Assembly (NCBI GenBank): GCA_910589105.1 | Contig: CAJUST010000001.1 | Span: forward strand, 62,001-126,000 | Direction of reading: 5' to 3' | DNA from: an uncultured Lachnospiraceae bacterium | GTDB taxonomy: Bacteria > Bacillota > Clostridia > Lachnospirales > Lachnospiraceae | DNA: 64,000 bases | Shown here: positions 34,825-43,840 of the stretch, in pieces | Position numbering within the stretch: position 1 is the stretch's first letter | Layout: every line of letters starts with the position of its first letter | Translations under genes and position numbers: made by a program | Notes under the pieces: model-generated | Seen by the model: the letters and a program-made list of their open reading frames with translations, nothing else | What the model was told of the DNA's origin: nothing | Database searches by the model: none

Positions 34825-35732
34825 AACTTTGTTTAGGGACTGTCCAACAGGGATTGGAATATGGGATTAATAATAAGTATGGAAAGCCTTCAAAAGAGTA
34901 TAGCCAAAAAATCTTTTACGAAGCGGTAAAGCATGGGATTACAATGTTTGATACGGCAAGGGCATATGGAGATGCAGAATTGCTTTTGGGGGAATATTTA
35001 AAAGAACATGGGAATCGAAATGAAATCAAGATCATATCAAAACTCCGTCCGAACATACTAGAAGGTTGTAAGGATATATACGATACGATATGCCGGGAAT
35101 GTGAAGGCACTTTAAAGCGGATAGGCGTAGAATCCTTAGACGGATATTTGCTCCATACGCCGGAGTACATCCGAGATCCCAAAGTCGTTTCGGCTCTTTT
35201 AAAATTAAAGGAGGAGGGATATGCTTCGCATATAGGCGTATCCATTTACAATATAGAAGACGGGGACGTTGCAATCAATACGGGGGCAGTTGACTATATA
35301 CAGCTTCCTTTTAGCATATTTGACCAGCGCGGAAAAAACAGCGGATTTCTCCGGCGGGCAAAAGAAGCCAAAATTACGGTATTTGCAAGAAGCATATTTT
35401 TGCAGGGATTGTATTTTATGGATGCGGGCAGTCTGCCGGAAAAAGTGAAACGGGCAGAGCCTATGCTGCGGAACTGGGAGCTGATTTTAGAGGAGCGTCA
35501 CGCCAATCGGGAAGAAGTCTTAATTGAATTTGTGAAACAGTCCAAAGAGATTGATTATCTTGTGTTTGGAGTAGACACAGTGGAACAGTTACAAAGAGAT
35601 ATTTCTGTATTCGAAAGCGAAAGTAAATTAGATGAAACTATTTGGAACATAATCGGTGAAAAATTTTCCGATGTGGAGGAAAGCATTATAATACCAAGTT
35701 TATGGGCGAAACAAGAAAGGAAGGGAAAATGA
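34821..35732 (+). CDS. Aldo/keto reductase
   Basis: 303 residues from ATG 34821, overlapping the TPP gene stop in ATGA. FDTARAYGDAE provides the AKR Asp and Tyr, IISKLRP the Lys and LLHTPEY the His of the tetrad; GVSIYN and FSIFDQRG fit the barrel strands. An NAD(P)H-dependent reductase right after a YerE-like enzyme could reduce the newly added ketone branch. The stop overlaps the next ATG (ATGA), so TPP enzyme, reductase and methyltransferase form a coupled set. Confidence 0.83.
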   Translation: MKLCLGTVQQGLEYGINNKYGKPSKEYSQKIFYEAVKHGITMFDTARAYGDAELLLGEYLKEHGNRNEIKIISKLRPNILEGCKDIYDTICRECEGTLKRIGVESLDGYLLHTPEYIRDPKVVSALLKLKEEGYASHIGVSIYNIEDGDVAINTGAVDYIQLPFSIFDQRGKNSGFLRRAKEAKITVFARSIFLQGLYFMDAGSLPEKVKRAEPMLRNWELILEERHANREEVLIEFVKQSKEIDYLVFGVDTVEQLQRDISVFESESKLDETIWNIIGEKFSDVEESIIIPSLWAKQERKGK

Positions 35733-36431
35733 TGGGAGCAAAAAACATTTTTTTAACGACAGAAGGGGACGCATGGTATAGGAGAAACCGTGAAAAGTTA
35801 GAAGAAGAAAGTGGATTTTCGGCGGTGGATTTAATGATTGATTTTCTAAATAGACAAAAAAAATCTCTGGGGGGGGGTAAATGGCTTTTCGTGGGATAAG
35901 CTGAATATTTTGGAAATCGGGTGTAGTTATGGATATAATCTGGCAAAGTTTTGCGAATCATTTTCTTGTCAATGTTATGGAATTGAACCGTCAAAAGAAG
36001 CGGTAGAAGATGGAAATAGAAGATATAAGGATCTGCCAATTCAATTAACTCAGGGAACAGGGGATCTTTTGCCGTATGAGGCGGAATCTATGGATGTGGT
36101 TATAATGGGATTTTGCATGTTGTGGATGGAGCGGAAAGACATATTGCAGGCATACGCGCAAGCAGACAGAGTTTTGAAAACAAATGGGATTATGATGGTT
36201 TATGATTTTGATGCGAAAATGCCATATCTTAGGGATAATATCCATAATAGAGAAGTGTTTACATATAAAATGGATTATGCGCAGCCGTTCATGGCTTTTC
36301 CAAACTATTATTTAATGGATAAGACCGTATTTTGCCATATGGGAAATTTTTTTGACAAAAGAATACAGGAAAGAATATCTTTGCAGATTTTATATAAAGA
36401 GTCTTTGGAGGATGCGTATAGGAAAGGATAA
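35729..36431 (+). pseudogene. SAM methyltransferase switched out of frame at a G9 tract (phase-OFF candidate)
   Basis: ATG 35729 (RBS GGAAGGG, ATGA overlap) reads IFLTTEGDAWYRRNREKL and then RQKKSLGGGK, ending at 35899. From the G9 tract on, the other frame reads NGFSWDKLNILEIGCSYGYN and continues to 36431, including motif I (EIGCSYGY) and the post-motif ESMDVVIMGFCMLW. The intact paralogue at 36458 has MNGFAWERFKILEVGCSYGY at the same place. Removing one G (G8) restores one frame of about 233 codons; G11 would too. A promoter-proximal start plus intact downstream codons argues for a switch, not decay. Confidence 0.85.
35869..35877 (+). repeat. Homopolymeric G9 tract causing the frameshift
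   Basis: Nine G between CTCT and TAAATGG, exactly where the two methyltransferase frames meet. The paralogue has a non-repetitive sequence (GCGGTATGGGAATG) here. Confidence 0.95.
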
Positions 36432-36457
36432 AGGACCAGAGAAAGGCAGGCGGTAAA

Positions 36458-37153
36458 GTGGAGGCAAAGGAGATATTCTTAACGACAGAAGGGGACGCAT
36501 GGTATAGAAGAAACCGTGAAAAACTGGAAGAAACAAAAAATTTTATTGCGGCAGAGATAATCATAGAATTTTTAAACAGACAAAAGAGCGGTATGGGAAT
36601 GAATGGCTTTGCATGGGAGCGTTTTAAGATTTTAGAAGTCGGATGCAGTTATGGTTATCATTTGGCAAAGTTTTGTGAAGCGTTTCCCTGCCAGTGCTAT
36701 GGAATTGAGCCGTCAAAAGAAGCGGTGGAAGACGGCAGTCATAAATATAAAGGCCTGCCTATGCAGTTAGTTCAGGGGACAGGTGATTCTCTGCCATATG
36801 AAGCGGAATCTATGGATATTGTCATTATGGGGTTTTGTATGTTTTGGATGGATAGAAATCATCTGCTGCAGGCGTATGCGGAAGCGGACAGGGTCTTAAA
36901 ACCAAAGGGATTGCTTATAATTTATGATTTTGACACGAAGCTTCCCTATGTCAGAGACAATGCGCACAGTAAAGATGTGGATACATTTAAAATGGATTAT
37001 GCAAAAGCGTTGACGGCTCTGCCGCATTATTACTTAATGGATAAAACGGTGTTTTGCCATAAAGGAAATTATTTTGATGAAGATATACAGGAAAGGATTT
37101 CCATGCAGATTCTTTATAAGGAGGATTTCAAAGATGCATATATCAGAGGGTGA
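36458..37153 (+). CDS. SAM-dependent methyltransferase, intact tandem paralogue
   Basis: 231 residues from a GTG start (a weak AGGCGG lies upstream; 26 bp after the previous stop). FLTTEGDAWYRRNREKLEE opens the protein, ILEVGCSYGYHLAKF is SAM motif I, YGIEPSKEAVEDG the acidic post-I strand, and VIMGFCMFW/PKGLLIIYDFD the later motifs. It is highly similar to the frameshifted neighbour, so the pair arose by tandem duplication. Likely sugar O- or N-methylation on the glycan. Confidence 0.83.
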   Translation: MEAKEIFLTTEGDAWYRRNREKLEETKNFIAAEIIIEFLNRQKSGMGMNGFAWERFKILEVGCSYGYHLAKFCEAFPCQCYGIEPSKEAVEDGSHKYKGLPMQLVQGTGDSLPYEAESMDIVIMGFCMFWMDRNHLLQAYAEADRVLKPKGLLIIYDFDTKLPYVRDNAHSKDVDTFKMDYAKALTALPHYYLMDKTVFCHKGNYFDEDIQERISMQILYKEDFKDAYIRG

Positions 37154-37925
37154 ACGGCCGGATGTTTTGATTATGATACAGGCGAGGACGGGGTCTTCTA
37201 GGCTGGCGAATAAAGTTCTGCATAAAATAAAAGGAATCACGGTATTGGAACATGTGATTAACCGGATGCAAAAGTGTGAAAATGCGGACGAAGTGATTGT
37301 TGCGACAACTGTTGAACAAAATGATTTAGAGATTGTAAAAATTTGCGCAGAAAAAGGCGTGCGGGTTTATTGCGGTTCAGAACAGGATGTGCTTGACAGG
37401 TATTATCAGGCGGCGCGTTTATTTGGACGGGACGGGGAAAAACATATTGTGAGAATTACAGCGGATTGCCCTATGCACGATTTTAGGATTGTAGACAGGG
37501 TAATTAAAGAGCATTTTGCCCATCATGCAGATTATACCTCTAATGCTGAGAGTGAGACATTCCCAGATGGGTTAGATGTGGAAGTCTTTCGGTTTGAGGC
37601 ATTAGAACAGGCATGGCGGGAAGCCAAATTGGCATCGGATCGTGAGCATGTGACGCAATATATCAGAAGATGTGAAACAATGACGAAATATTCCGTAGAA
37701 AGCGCGGTTAATTACAGAGAGGAACGCTGGACGCTTGATGAGCCGGAAGACGAAGCGTTTATAAAAGAAATTTTTGACAGGTTATATGAGAAAGACCCAT
37801 TCTTTGGAATGGAGCAGGTATTGGAGACGGAACGAAAAGAGCCGGAATTAAAGAAAATAAATGCCGCTTTAATTCGAAATGAAGGGTTATTGAAATCATT
37901 AGACCGGGATTATATTGTGAAATAA
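37134..37925 (+). CDS. Cytidylyltransferase, SpsF/PseF-like (probable CMP-pseudaminic acid synthetase)
   Basis: 263 residues from ATG 37134, with AAGGAGG 8 nt upstream; an earlier in-frame ATG at 37074 lies inside the previous gene. MIQARTGSSRLANKVL is the CTP-binding signature of SpsF/NeuA-type enzymes, and RITADCPMHD the second conserved block. It lies upstream of pseI, and no other pathway in the window lacks this activity: legF covers Leg and rfbF covers glucose. So CTP activation of pseudaminic acid is the best assignment, by context. Confidence 0.75.
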   Translation: MHISEGERPDVLIMIQARTGSSRLANKVLHKIKGITVLEHVINRMQKCENADEVIVATTVEQNDLEIVKICAEKGVRVYCGSEQDVLDRYYQAARLFGRDGEKHIVRITADCPMHDFRIVDRVIKEHFAHHADYTSNAESETFPDGLDVEVFRFEALEQAWREAKLASDREHVTQYIRRCETMTKYSVESAVNYREERWTLDEPEDEAFIKEIFDRLYEKDPFFGMEQVLETERKEPELKKINAALIRNEGLLKSLDRDYIVK

Positions 37926-37938
37926 GGAGGGGTAAAGT

Positions 37939-39249
37939 ATGGGAAAATCCCAAAAACTTTATCAAAGGGCGAAATCAATGATTCCGGGCGGGACGCAGTT
38001 ACTGAGCAAGCGCCCTGAAATGTTTTTGCCGGAATACTGGCCGGCATATTATAAGAAGGCAAAAGGATGCTATGTATGGGATCTGGATGACCGTAAATAT
38101 ATGGATGCAAGTTATATGGGAATAGGCGCGAATGTCCTTGGATATGCAGATGAGGATATAGATCTTGCCGTTGAATGGGCCATTTCTAACGGGAGTATGT
38201 GTACATTAAATGCGCCGGAAGAAGTGGCTTTGGCGGAAAAAATTATAGAATTACATCCGTGGGCAACGCAGGTCAGATATGCAAAAACAGGCGGTGAAGC
38301 ATTGGCGGTTGCAGTCCGCATTGCGCGGGCATATGCAAAAAAGGACATTATTTTATTTTGTGGGTACCATGGCTGGAGTGATTGGTATCTGGCCGCAAAT
38401 TTAAGTGAGGATTCGGCGCTGGACGGTCATTTGATTCAGGGATTAGAGCCGGCGGGCGTACCGCGGGGATTGGCGCAGACAGCGTTTCCATTCCGTTATA
38501 ATGACATAAACAATTTTTTAGAGCTTATTGAAACATACAAAGGGAGGATTGCGGCAGTCGTTTTAGAGCCGATTCGGAATATTTATCCGAAAAATGATTT
38601 CTTGCAGACTGTCCGGGAAGTGACGAAAAGAGAGGATATTGTCTTGATAGCGGACGAGGTGTCTGCCGGATTCCGTTTGAATTGCGGAGGGGCGCATCTT
38701 ACATTAGGATTTGAACCGGATATGGCAGTGTTGGCGAAGGCGTTAGGCAACGGGTATCCGATGTCTGTTATTTTTGGGAAAGCCGGATATATGGAATCTG
38801 CGCAGAGCACATTTATCAGCAGCACTTACTGGACGGAACGGACGGGACTTTGCGCGGCGCTGGCCGTTATCAAAAAATACCAAGCGGAGCATGTAGAAAA
38901 ACATCTTGACAGAATAGGGAAGATGGTTTTAGAGGGCTGGAAAGATGCGGCAAACCAATATGGGGTACAGATAAAGCTTTCCGGCATACCGCCGCTGGCC
39001 CACTTTGAATTTGAATTGGACAGCCCGCTTGCATACAATACTTACTTTACGCAAGAAATGTTGAAAAAAGGATTTTTGGCAACGAATGCGTTTTATGCGT
39101 CGTATGCGCATAAGGAAACGGATATTTTGGAATATTTGAATGCGGCAAACCAAGTGTTTCGGCAAATATCGGAAATTACAGCATCGTCAGATATTATGCG
39201 GCATTTAGACGGCCCATTGCGCCAGACCGGATTTCAAAGGCTTACCTGA
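37939..39249 (+). CDS. Class III PLP aminotransferase (glutamate-1-semialdehyde aminomutase-like)
   Basis: 436 residues. Begins KSMIPGGTQLLSKRP as in GSA aminomutases; TGGEALAVAVRIARA, GYHGWSDWY, IADEVSAGFR and VLAKALGNGYP (the PLP-binding Lys in the last) complete the class III set. It lies between the cytidylyltransferase and pseI, not near haem genes, so it probably aminates or transaminates a sugar intermediate of the nonulosonate pathway. Its exact step is unknown; PseC already covers the known transamination. RBS AAGGAGGGG. Confidence 0.82.
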   Translation: MGKSQKLYQRAKSMIPGGTQLLSKRPEMFLPEYWPAYYKKAKGCYVWDLDDRKYMDASYMGIGANVLGYADEDIDLAVEWAISNGSMCTLNAPEEVALAEKIIELHPWATQVRYAKTGGEALAVAVRIARAYAKKDIILFCGYHGWSDWYLAANLSEDSALDGHLIQGLEPAGVPRGLAQTAFPFRYNDINNFLELIETYKGRIAAVVLEPIRNIYPKNDFLQTVREVTKREDIVLIADEVSAGFRLNCGGAHLTLGFEPDMAVLAKALGNGYPMSVIFGKAGYMESAQSTFISSTYWTERTGLCAALAVIKKYQAEHVEKHLDRIGKMVLEGWKDAANQYGVQIKLSGIPPLAHFEFELDSPLAYNTYFTQEMLKKGFLATNAFYASYAHKETDILEYLNAANQVFRQISEITASSDIMRHLDGPLRQTGFQRLT

Positions 39250-39273
39250 CACTAGAAGTAGGAGAAAGGGAAT

Positions 39274-40314
39274 ATGGAAATGAAAATGTATCAGCTTATG
39301 AAAGAGCGCGCCTATGTAATTGCGGAAATGTCGGCAAATCATGCGGGCTCGAAAGAAACCGCGGTAAAACTAATTCATGCAGCGAAAATGGCGGGAGCGG
39401 ACTGTGTGAAAATACAGACTTACACGGCGGATACGATGACGTTAGATTGTGATAACGCATATTTTCATATTGGAGATGGGACATGGAAAGGCGATACACT
39501 GTATTCTTTGTATGAAAAAGCGTATATGCCATGGGAATGGCAGGCGGAATTAAAGGAGGTCACAGAGACATTAGGCATGGATTTTTTGTCCACTCCATTT
39601 GATAAGACGTCGGTGGATTTTTTGGAAAGCCTTGACGTGGCGGCGTATAAGATTGCATCGTTTGAGCTGACAGATCTTCCGCTGATTCAGTATGTGGCAT
39701 CGAAAGGAAAACCGGTGATTCTGTCGACGGGCATGGCGGAGTTGTATGAAATAGACGAAGCTGTAAAAACAATCCAGAGGGAACATAATTCTCAAATTAT
39801 TTTAATGCACTGCGCAAGCGCGTATCCGGCGATTACAGAGGATATGAATTTGTATACAATGCAAAATTTAAAAGAGATTTATCAAGTTCCGGTCGGGCTG
39901 TCCGATCATTCCATGGGTTCTGTCGGAGCCATTACAGCGGTGGCGTTAGGCGCGCAAATTATTGAAAAACATTTTTGCCTTGACCGGGCCATTGAAACGC
40001 CGGATTCCTCATTTTCCATGAACCCTGCTGAGTTTCGGCAGATGGTATGTGACATACGGCAGGCGGAAAAAGCGTTAGGATTGGTCCGGTATGGGGTGAA
40101 AAGCCAAGAAAATCCAAATCTTGGCTTTAGGAGGTCTATTTTTGTCACCCAAGACATTAAAAAGGGGCAGAAGCTGACAGAAGAAAATATCCGGGTGATT
40201 CGGCCGGGATATGGGGCGCCTCCTAAATTTTATGGGGAAGCCTTGGGACAGACGGCTTTAAGTGACCTGAAAAGAGGCACACCTCTTAAGATTTCGGATA
40301 TAGGAAGTGTGTAA
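39274..40314 (+). CDS. pseI: Pseudaminic acid synthase
   Basis: 346 residues. VIAEMSANHAGSKETA, CVKIQTYTADTMTLD, FLSTPFDKTSVDFLE and GLSDHSMG are the NeuB/PseI barrel motifs; the Asn-His and His-Met variants are those of PseI rather than NeuB. The C-terminal 60 residues (IFVTQDIKKGQKLTEEN) are the SAF domain. It condenses 6-deoxy-AltdiNAc with phosphoenolpyruvate. Followed 15 bp later by pseG. Confidence 0.94.
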   Translation: MEMKMYQLMKERAYVIAEMSANHAGSKETAVKLIHAAKMAGADCVKIQTYTADTMTLDCDNAYFHIGDGTWKGDTLYSLYEKAYMPWEWQAELKEVTETLGMDFLSTPFDKTSVDFLESLDVAAYKIASFELTDLPLIQYVASKGKPVILSTGMAELYEIDEAVKTIQREHNSQIILMHCASAYPAITEDMNLYTMQNLKEIYQVPVGLSDHSMGSVGAITAVALGAQIIEKHFCLDRAIETPDSSFSMNPAEFRQMVCDIRQAEKALGLVRYGVKSQENPNLGFRRSIFVTQDIKKGQKLTEENIRVIRPGYGAPPKFYGEALGQTALSDLKRGTPLKISDIGSV

Positions 40315-40329
40315 AAAGAGGGGCGGCTT

Positions 40330-41334
40330 ATGAAAAAAAGAGTGTATATCCGGGCGGACATGAACCCTCAAATAGCGACCGGCCATATCAGGCGCTGCCT
40401 TGCAATTTCAGACGCGGTCAGGGAACTTGGGGGAGAGGCGGTTTTTTTGACGGCGGATTTTAATGCAAAACGGCTGTTAGAAGAACATGGGCTAAGATAT
40501 TATGTTTTAAACAGCAGATGGGATAGGATGCAAGATGAATTAGAGACATTGTATCAGATAATCCAGAAAGAAAATATAGATACATTATTAATTGACAGTT
40601 ATCAGGTTACAAAAAAGTATTTGGAAAATCTTAAGAAAGCTGTTAAAATTGTATTGCTGGATGATTTATTTTTGTTTGATTATCCGGCAGACGAAATCAT
40701 ATGTTACGCAAATTACTGCCATCAGTTTCCCTATGATAAAAAAAGATATGAAAACTTATATTTGGGCATGGACTATACACCCCTGCGGCGTGTGTTTTGG
40801 AAGCCCGAAAAGAAGGAAATCCGAAAAGAAATCAGGCGGGTTTTGGTCTGTTCCGGCGGCAGTGATATGTTTGGGGCGATAGAAACGATAGTGGGGAAAT
40901 TAAAAGATCGGTATGAGTGTATCGATGCAGTTTGCGGATTGTATTCTGATTCGTATGAAAAGCTGTTGGAAACTTATGGAGGATATAAAAATATCCGAAT
41001 CGTAAAAGACGTAAAAGATATTGAAACTTATATGCTTCAGGCAGATGTGGCAATTTCTGCGGGCGGGACTGCGTTGTATGAATTATGCGCAGTTGGCGCG
41101 CCGGCCATTTCTTATGCAATAGCGGACAACCAGCTTAAAAATGTTATGCAGTTTGAAAAAGACGGTCTCATTTCATATGCCGGGGACATACGGCGGGAAG
41201 ATATTAGTGAAAACGTTTTAACTTATTTAGAGAAATATGAGAGCCAAACGACGCGCAGCGAATTGTCACGGAAAATGCAAAGCGCTGTTGATGGAAAGGG
41301 CGCGGTTAGGATTGCAAAGGCTCTCATGGAATAG
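40330..41334 (+). CDS. pseG: UDP-2,4-diacetamido-2,4,6-trideoxy-beta-L-altropyranose hydrolase
   Basis: 334 residues of GT-B-like fold. YIRADMNPQIATGHIRRC is the PseG N-terminal signature with the catalytic His, LLIDSY follows, and AISAGGTALYEL the nucleotide-binding region. It releases UDP from the Pse precursor before PseI acts. It sits between pseI and pseC with short gaps. RBS GGGGCGG. Confidence 0.93.
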   Translation: MKKRVYIRADMNPQIATGHIRRCLAISDAVRELGGEAVFLTADFNAKRLLEEHGLRYYVLNSRWDRMQDELETLYQIIQKENIDTLLIDSYQVTKKYLENLKKAVKIVLLDDLFLFDYPADEIICYANYCHQFPYDKKRYENLYLGMDYTPLRRVFWKPEKKEIRKEIRRVLVCSGGSDMFGAIETIVGKLKDRYECIDAVCGLYSDSYEKLLETYGGYKNIRIVKDVKDIETYMLQADVAISAGGTALYELCAVGAPAISYAIADNQLKNVMQFEKDGLISYAGDIRREDISENVLTYLEKYESQTTRSELSRKMQSAVDGKGAVRIAKALME

Positions 41335-41343
41335 AAGCAGGTG

Positions 41344-42471
41344 ATGAAAATGTATATTCCATATGGAAAGCAGTTTATAGATGAAGAAGATATAGCGGCA
41401 GTGGTTGAGACGCTGAAAAGCGATTGCATTACGACAGGCCCTAGGATAGCGGAGTTTGAGCAGGCTGTGTGTGAGTATACAGGGGCGAAATACGCGGTGG
41501 CGGTTTCGAGTGGAACGGCGGCTCTGCATATTGCCTGTCTGGCGGCAGGCATAGGAAAAGATGACGAAGCAGTTACGTCTCCGATGACATTTGCGGCATC
41601 TGCAAATTGTGTGTTGTATTGTGGGGGAAGGCCTGTTTTTGCGGACATTAAACCAGATACCTATAACTTAGATCCGAATGACGTTAGAAGGAAAATAACG
41701 AATAAGACGAAAGCGGTCATTGCGGTAGATTATACAGGGCAGCCGTGTGAGTTGGAAGAATTAAAACAAATTGCAAAAGAACGTCAGTTGTATTTGATTG
41801 AAGATGCGGCTCATGCCATAGGGGCGGAATACAAGGGCAGGCGGGTAGGCTCAATTTCTGATATGACGACATTCAGCCTGCATCCGGTTAAACATATTAC
41901 GAGCGGAGAGGGCGGCATTGTAACGACAAATAATAAGGAACTCTATAAAAAATTGATTTTATTCCGGAATCATGGTATAACAAGAGAGAGAGAAGCTATG
42001 ACGAAAATGGAAGGCGGCTGGTATTACGAACAGTTAGATTTGGGGTATAATTACCGGATTACTGATTTTCAGTGCGCGCTTGCCGCATCACAGCTTAAAA
42101 AATTAGATCGGTTTATACAAAAAAGGACGGAACTTGCCGGACGCTATGAGTATGCGTTTCAAGATATGGAAGATGTCGTTTGCCCGTATCAAAAAGAAGG
42201 ATGCAAAAACAGTTGGCATTTATATGTGATACAGGTGAAAAACAGGGCAGAGACATTCCGGAAAATGAGAGAAGCCGGGATTGGCGTAAATGTGCACTAT
42301 ATTCCGGTTTATAAGCATCCGTATTATCAGAGCCTTGGATATGGAAATGTAGAATGTAAAAATGCAGAATCGCTATATCAGCATATTATCAGTTTGCCTC
42401 TCTATTATATGCTTACATATGAACAGCAGGATTATGTGATTGGGCAGTTAAAGAAAATTTTAATGGGATAA
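41344..42471 (+). CDS. pseC: UDP-4-amino-4,6-dideoxy-N-acetyl-beta-L-altrosamine transaminase
   Basis: 375 residues from ATG 41344 (GTG 41341 directly before it is also possible; AAGCAGG upstream). It is a DegT/AryC1-type PLP aminotransferase: IPYGKQFIDEEDI start, SSGTAALHIA, IEDAAHAIGAEYKG and HPVKHITSGEGG with the PLP Lys. The start and HPVK motif are typical of PseC. It acts on the PseB product before PseH. Confidence 0.93.
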   Translation: MKMYIPYGKQFIDEEDIAAVVETLKSDCITTGPRIAEFEQAVCEYTGAKYAVAVSSGTAALHIACLAAGIGKDDEAVTSPMTFAASANCVLYCGGRPVFADIKPDTYNLDPNDVRRKITNKTKAVIAVDYTGQPCELEELKQIAKERQLYLIEDAAHAIGAEYKGRRVGSISDMTTFSLHPVKHITSGEGGIVTTNNKELYKKLILFRNHGITREREAMTKMEGGWYYEQLDLGYNYRITDFQCALAASQLKKLDRFIQKRTELAGRYEYAFQDMEDVVCPYQKEGCKNSWHLYVIQVKNRAETFRKMREAGIGVNVHYIPVYKHPYYQSLGYGNVECKNAESLYQHIISLPLYYMLTYEQQDYVIGQLKKILMG

Positions 42472-42481
42472 GGGGCATTTT

Positions 42482-42934
42482 ATGGAAGGTTATTTGAAAG
42501 CGGCGGAAGAATCAGATATGGATATTTTGTTTGAATGGGCGAATGACCCCATTGTCCGCCAAAATTCTTTCCATTCAGAAAGAATACTTTATGAGGATCA
42601 TAAGAAATGGTTTTATGGCATATTAGAGGGCAGTGGATGCAGGCAATATATTTATATTTGTAATAATGAAAAAATCGGACAGGCGCGTATTACAGTAAAC
42701 GGATTTGAAGCAGAAATTTCGTATAGCATATGTCCGCAAAAAAGAAATCAGGGGCATGGGGCAAAGTTATTACAGTTAATCTATCGGCAAGTGAAAGAGG
42801 AGTTTCCTCAGATTCGGAAATTGATAGGAAAAGTCAAACCAGAAAATATTGCGTCTGCCAAAGCGTTTCTTCATGCAGGTTATGGGGAGCAGTATTCTGT
42901 TTATGAAAGGCAGATGGAGTTACAGGCAGAGTAA
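42482..42934 (+). CDS. pseH: UDP-4-amino-4,6-dideoxy-N-acetyl-beta-L-altrosamine N-acetyltransferase
   Basis: 150-residue GNAT-fold acetyltransferase. WANDPIVRQNSF, YSICPQKRNQGHGAKLL (the acetyl-CoA loop RxxGxG/A) and KPENIASAKAFLHAGY are the expected blocks. It lies 10 bp after pseC and acetylates its product. An AAAACGG/CCGTTTT palindrome follows at 42945-42960, but without a T-run. Confidence 0.88.
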   Translation: MEGYLKAAEESDMDILFEWANDPIVRQNSFHSERILYEDHKKWFYGILEGSGCRQYIYICNNEKIGQARITVNGFEAEISYSICPQKRNQGHGAKLLQLIYRQVKEEFPQIRKLIGKVKPENIASAKAFLHAGYGEQYSVYERQMELQAE

Positions 42935-43015
42935 AATATTGGAAAAACGGAACCGTTTTCGGCAAATATGTGGTAAGGTGAGAGACGAAAATAGGAGAAA
43001 AGCAGAGGTGTCTAA

Positions 43016-43795
43016 ATGAAAGTGATTATTTTGGCAGGCGGGCTGCCAAGCACATTAATTGAAGAAGATGAAAAAATGCCGAAACCTATGGCGGAAATTG
43101 GCGGAAGGCCGATGCTTTGGCACATTATGAAACAATATTCGCATTATGGCTACAATGAATTTATTATTTGCACCGGTTATAAGGGTGACGTGATCAAAGA
43201 GTATTTTATGAATTTTTATATCTATCAATCTGACATCACGGTAGATTTACAGACGAATGCCGTAAAACTGCATAGAAAACAAACGGAAGATTGGAAAGTG
43301 TCTATTATAGATACGGGATTGTCTTCTTCTATTATTGATCGCTTGTATATGATACGGGATTATATTGAGCAGGAAGCCGCGCTGGTTTCTTATGGAGACT
43401 GCCTTTCAGATATCAACATTGCGAAAATGGCAGAAGAACATAAGCTCCACAAAAAAGCCGCGACATTTGCCGTCGCGCATCCAACTGGGAGAAATGAGAT
43501 TCTGCCGATGAATGACATTGGGGAATATCAAAGTTTACAGCAAAGCGGAATAAAGGAAGATGCGTGGGTAAACGCCTGCAATATGATTTTAGAGCCACAG
43601 GCGTTTGATTATATAGGAAACAGCATAAAACAGTCTATGCCCCTGCCCTTGATTGACTGTCTGGCGAATCAAGGGGGGATACATATATACCGCCATAGTG
43701 GTTTTTGGTCTCCGGTTGAGACGGTAAGGGATAAAACTTGGCTGGAAGGTTTGTGGGCTCAGGGACAAGCGCCGTGGAAGGTTTGGGATGACTAG
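43016..43795 (+). CDS. RfbF-like sugar 1-phosphate nucleotidyltransferase with altered signature
   Basis: 259 residues, aligned end-to-end with the RfbF at 44899: shared MPKPMAEIGGRPMLWHIMKQY, FIICTGYKGDVIKEYFMNF and GFWSPVETVRD. The catalytic GGxGTR loop is replaced by GGLPSTL (residues 8-14), losing the Arg that normally contacts the triphosphate. It may be a distinct subfamily, a regulatory partner of the true RfbF, or inactive. It starts the CDP-sugar gene block. A G6 run (43673-43678) lies in its C-terminal part. Confidence 0.75.
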   Translation: MKVIILAGGLPSTLIEEDEKMPKPMAEIGGRPMLWHIMKQYSHYGYNEFIICTGYKGDVIKEYFMNFYIYQSDITVDLQTNAVKLHRKQTEDWKVSIIDTGLSSSIIDRLYMIRDYIEQEAALVSYGDCLSDINIAKMAEEHKLHKKAATFAVAHPTGRNEILPMNDIGEYQSLQQSGIKEDAWVNACNMILEPQAFDYIGNSIKQSMPLPLIDCLANQGGIHIYRHSGFWSPVETVRDKTWLEGLWAQGQAPWKVWDD

Positions 43796-43840
43796 CCAAA
43801 GGTTAGGTCTATGCACAATACATAAAAGGAGGGCTGAAAA

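Noticed and set aside
42945..42960. AAAACGG/CCGTTTT palindrome after pseH as a terminator
   Set aside because: Two-base loop and no T-run after it; the CDP-sugar genes probably continue on the same transcript.
43673..43678. G6 run in the altered rfbF as a phase switch
   Set aside because: Too short compared with the 9-13 G tracts and the gene is in frame.
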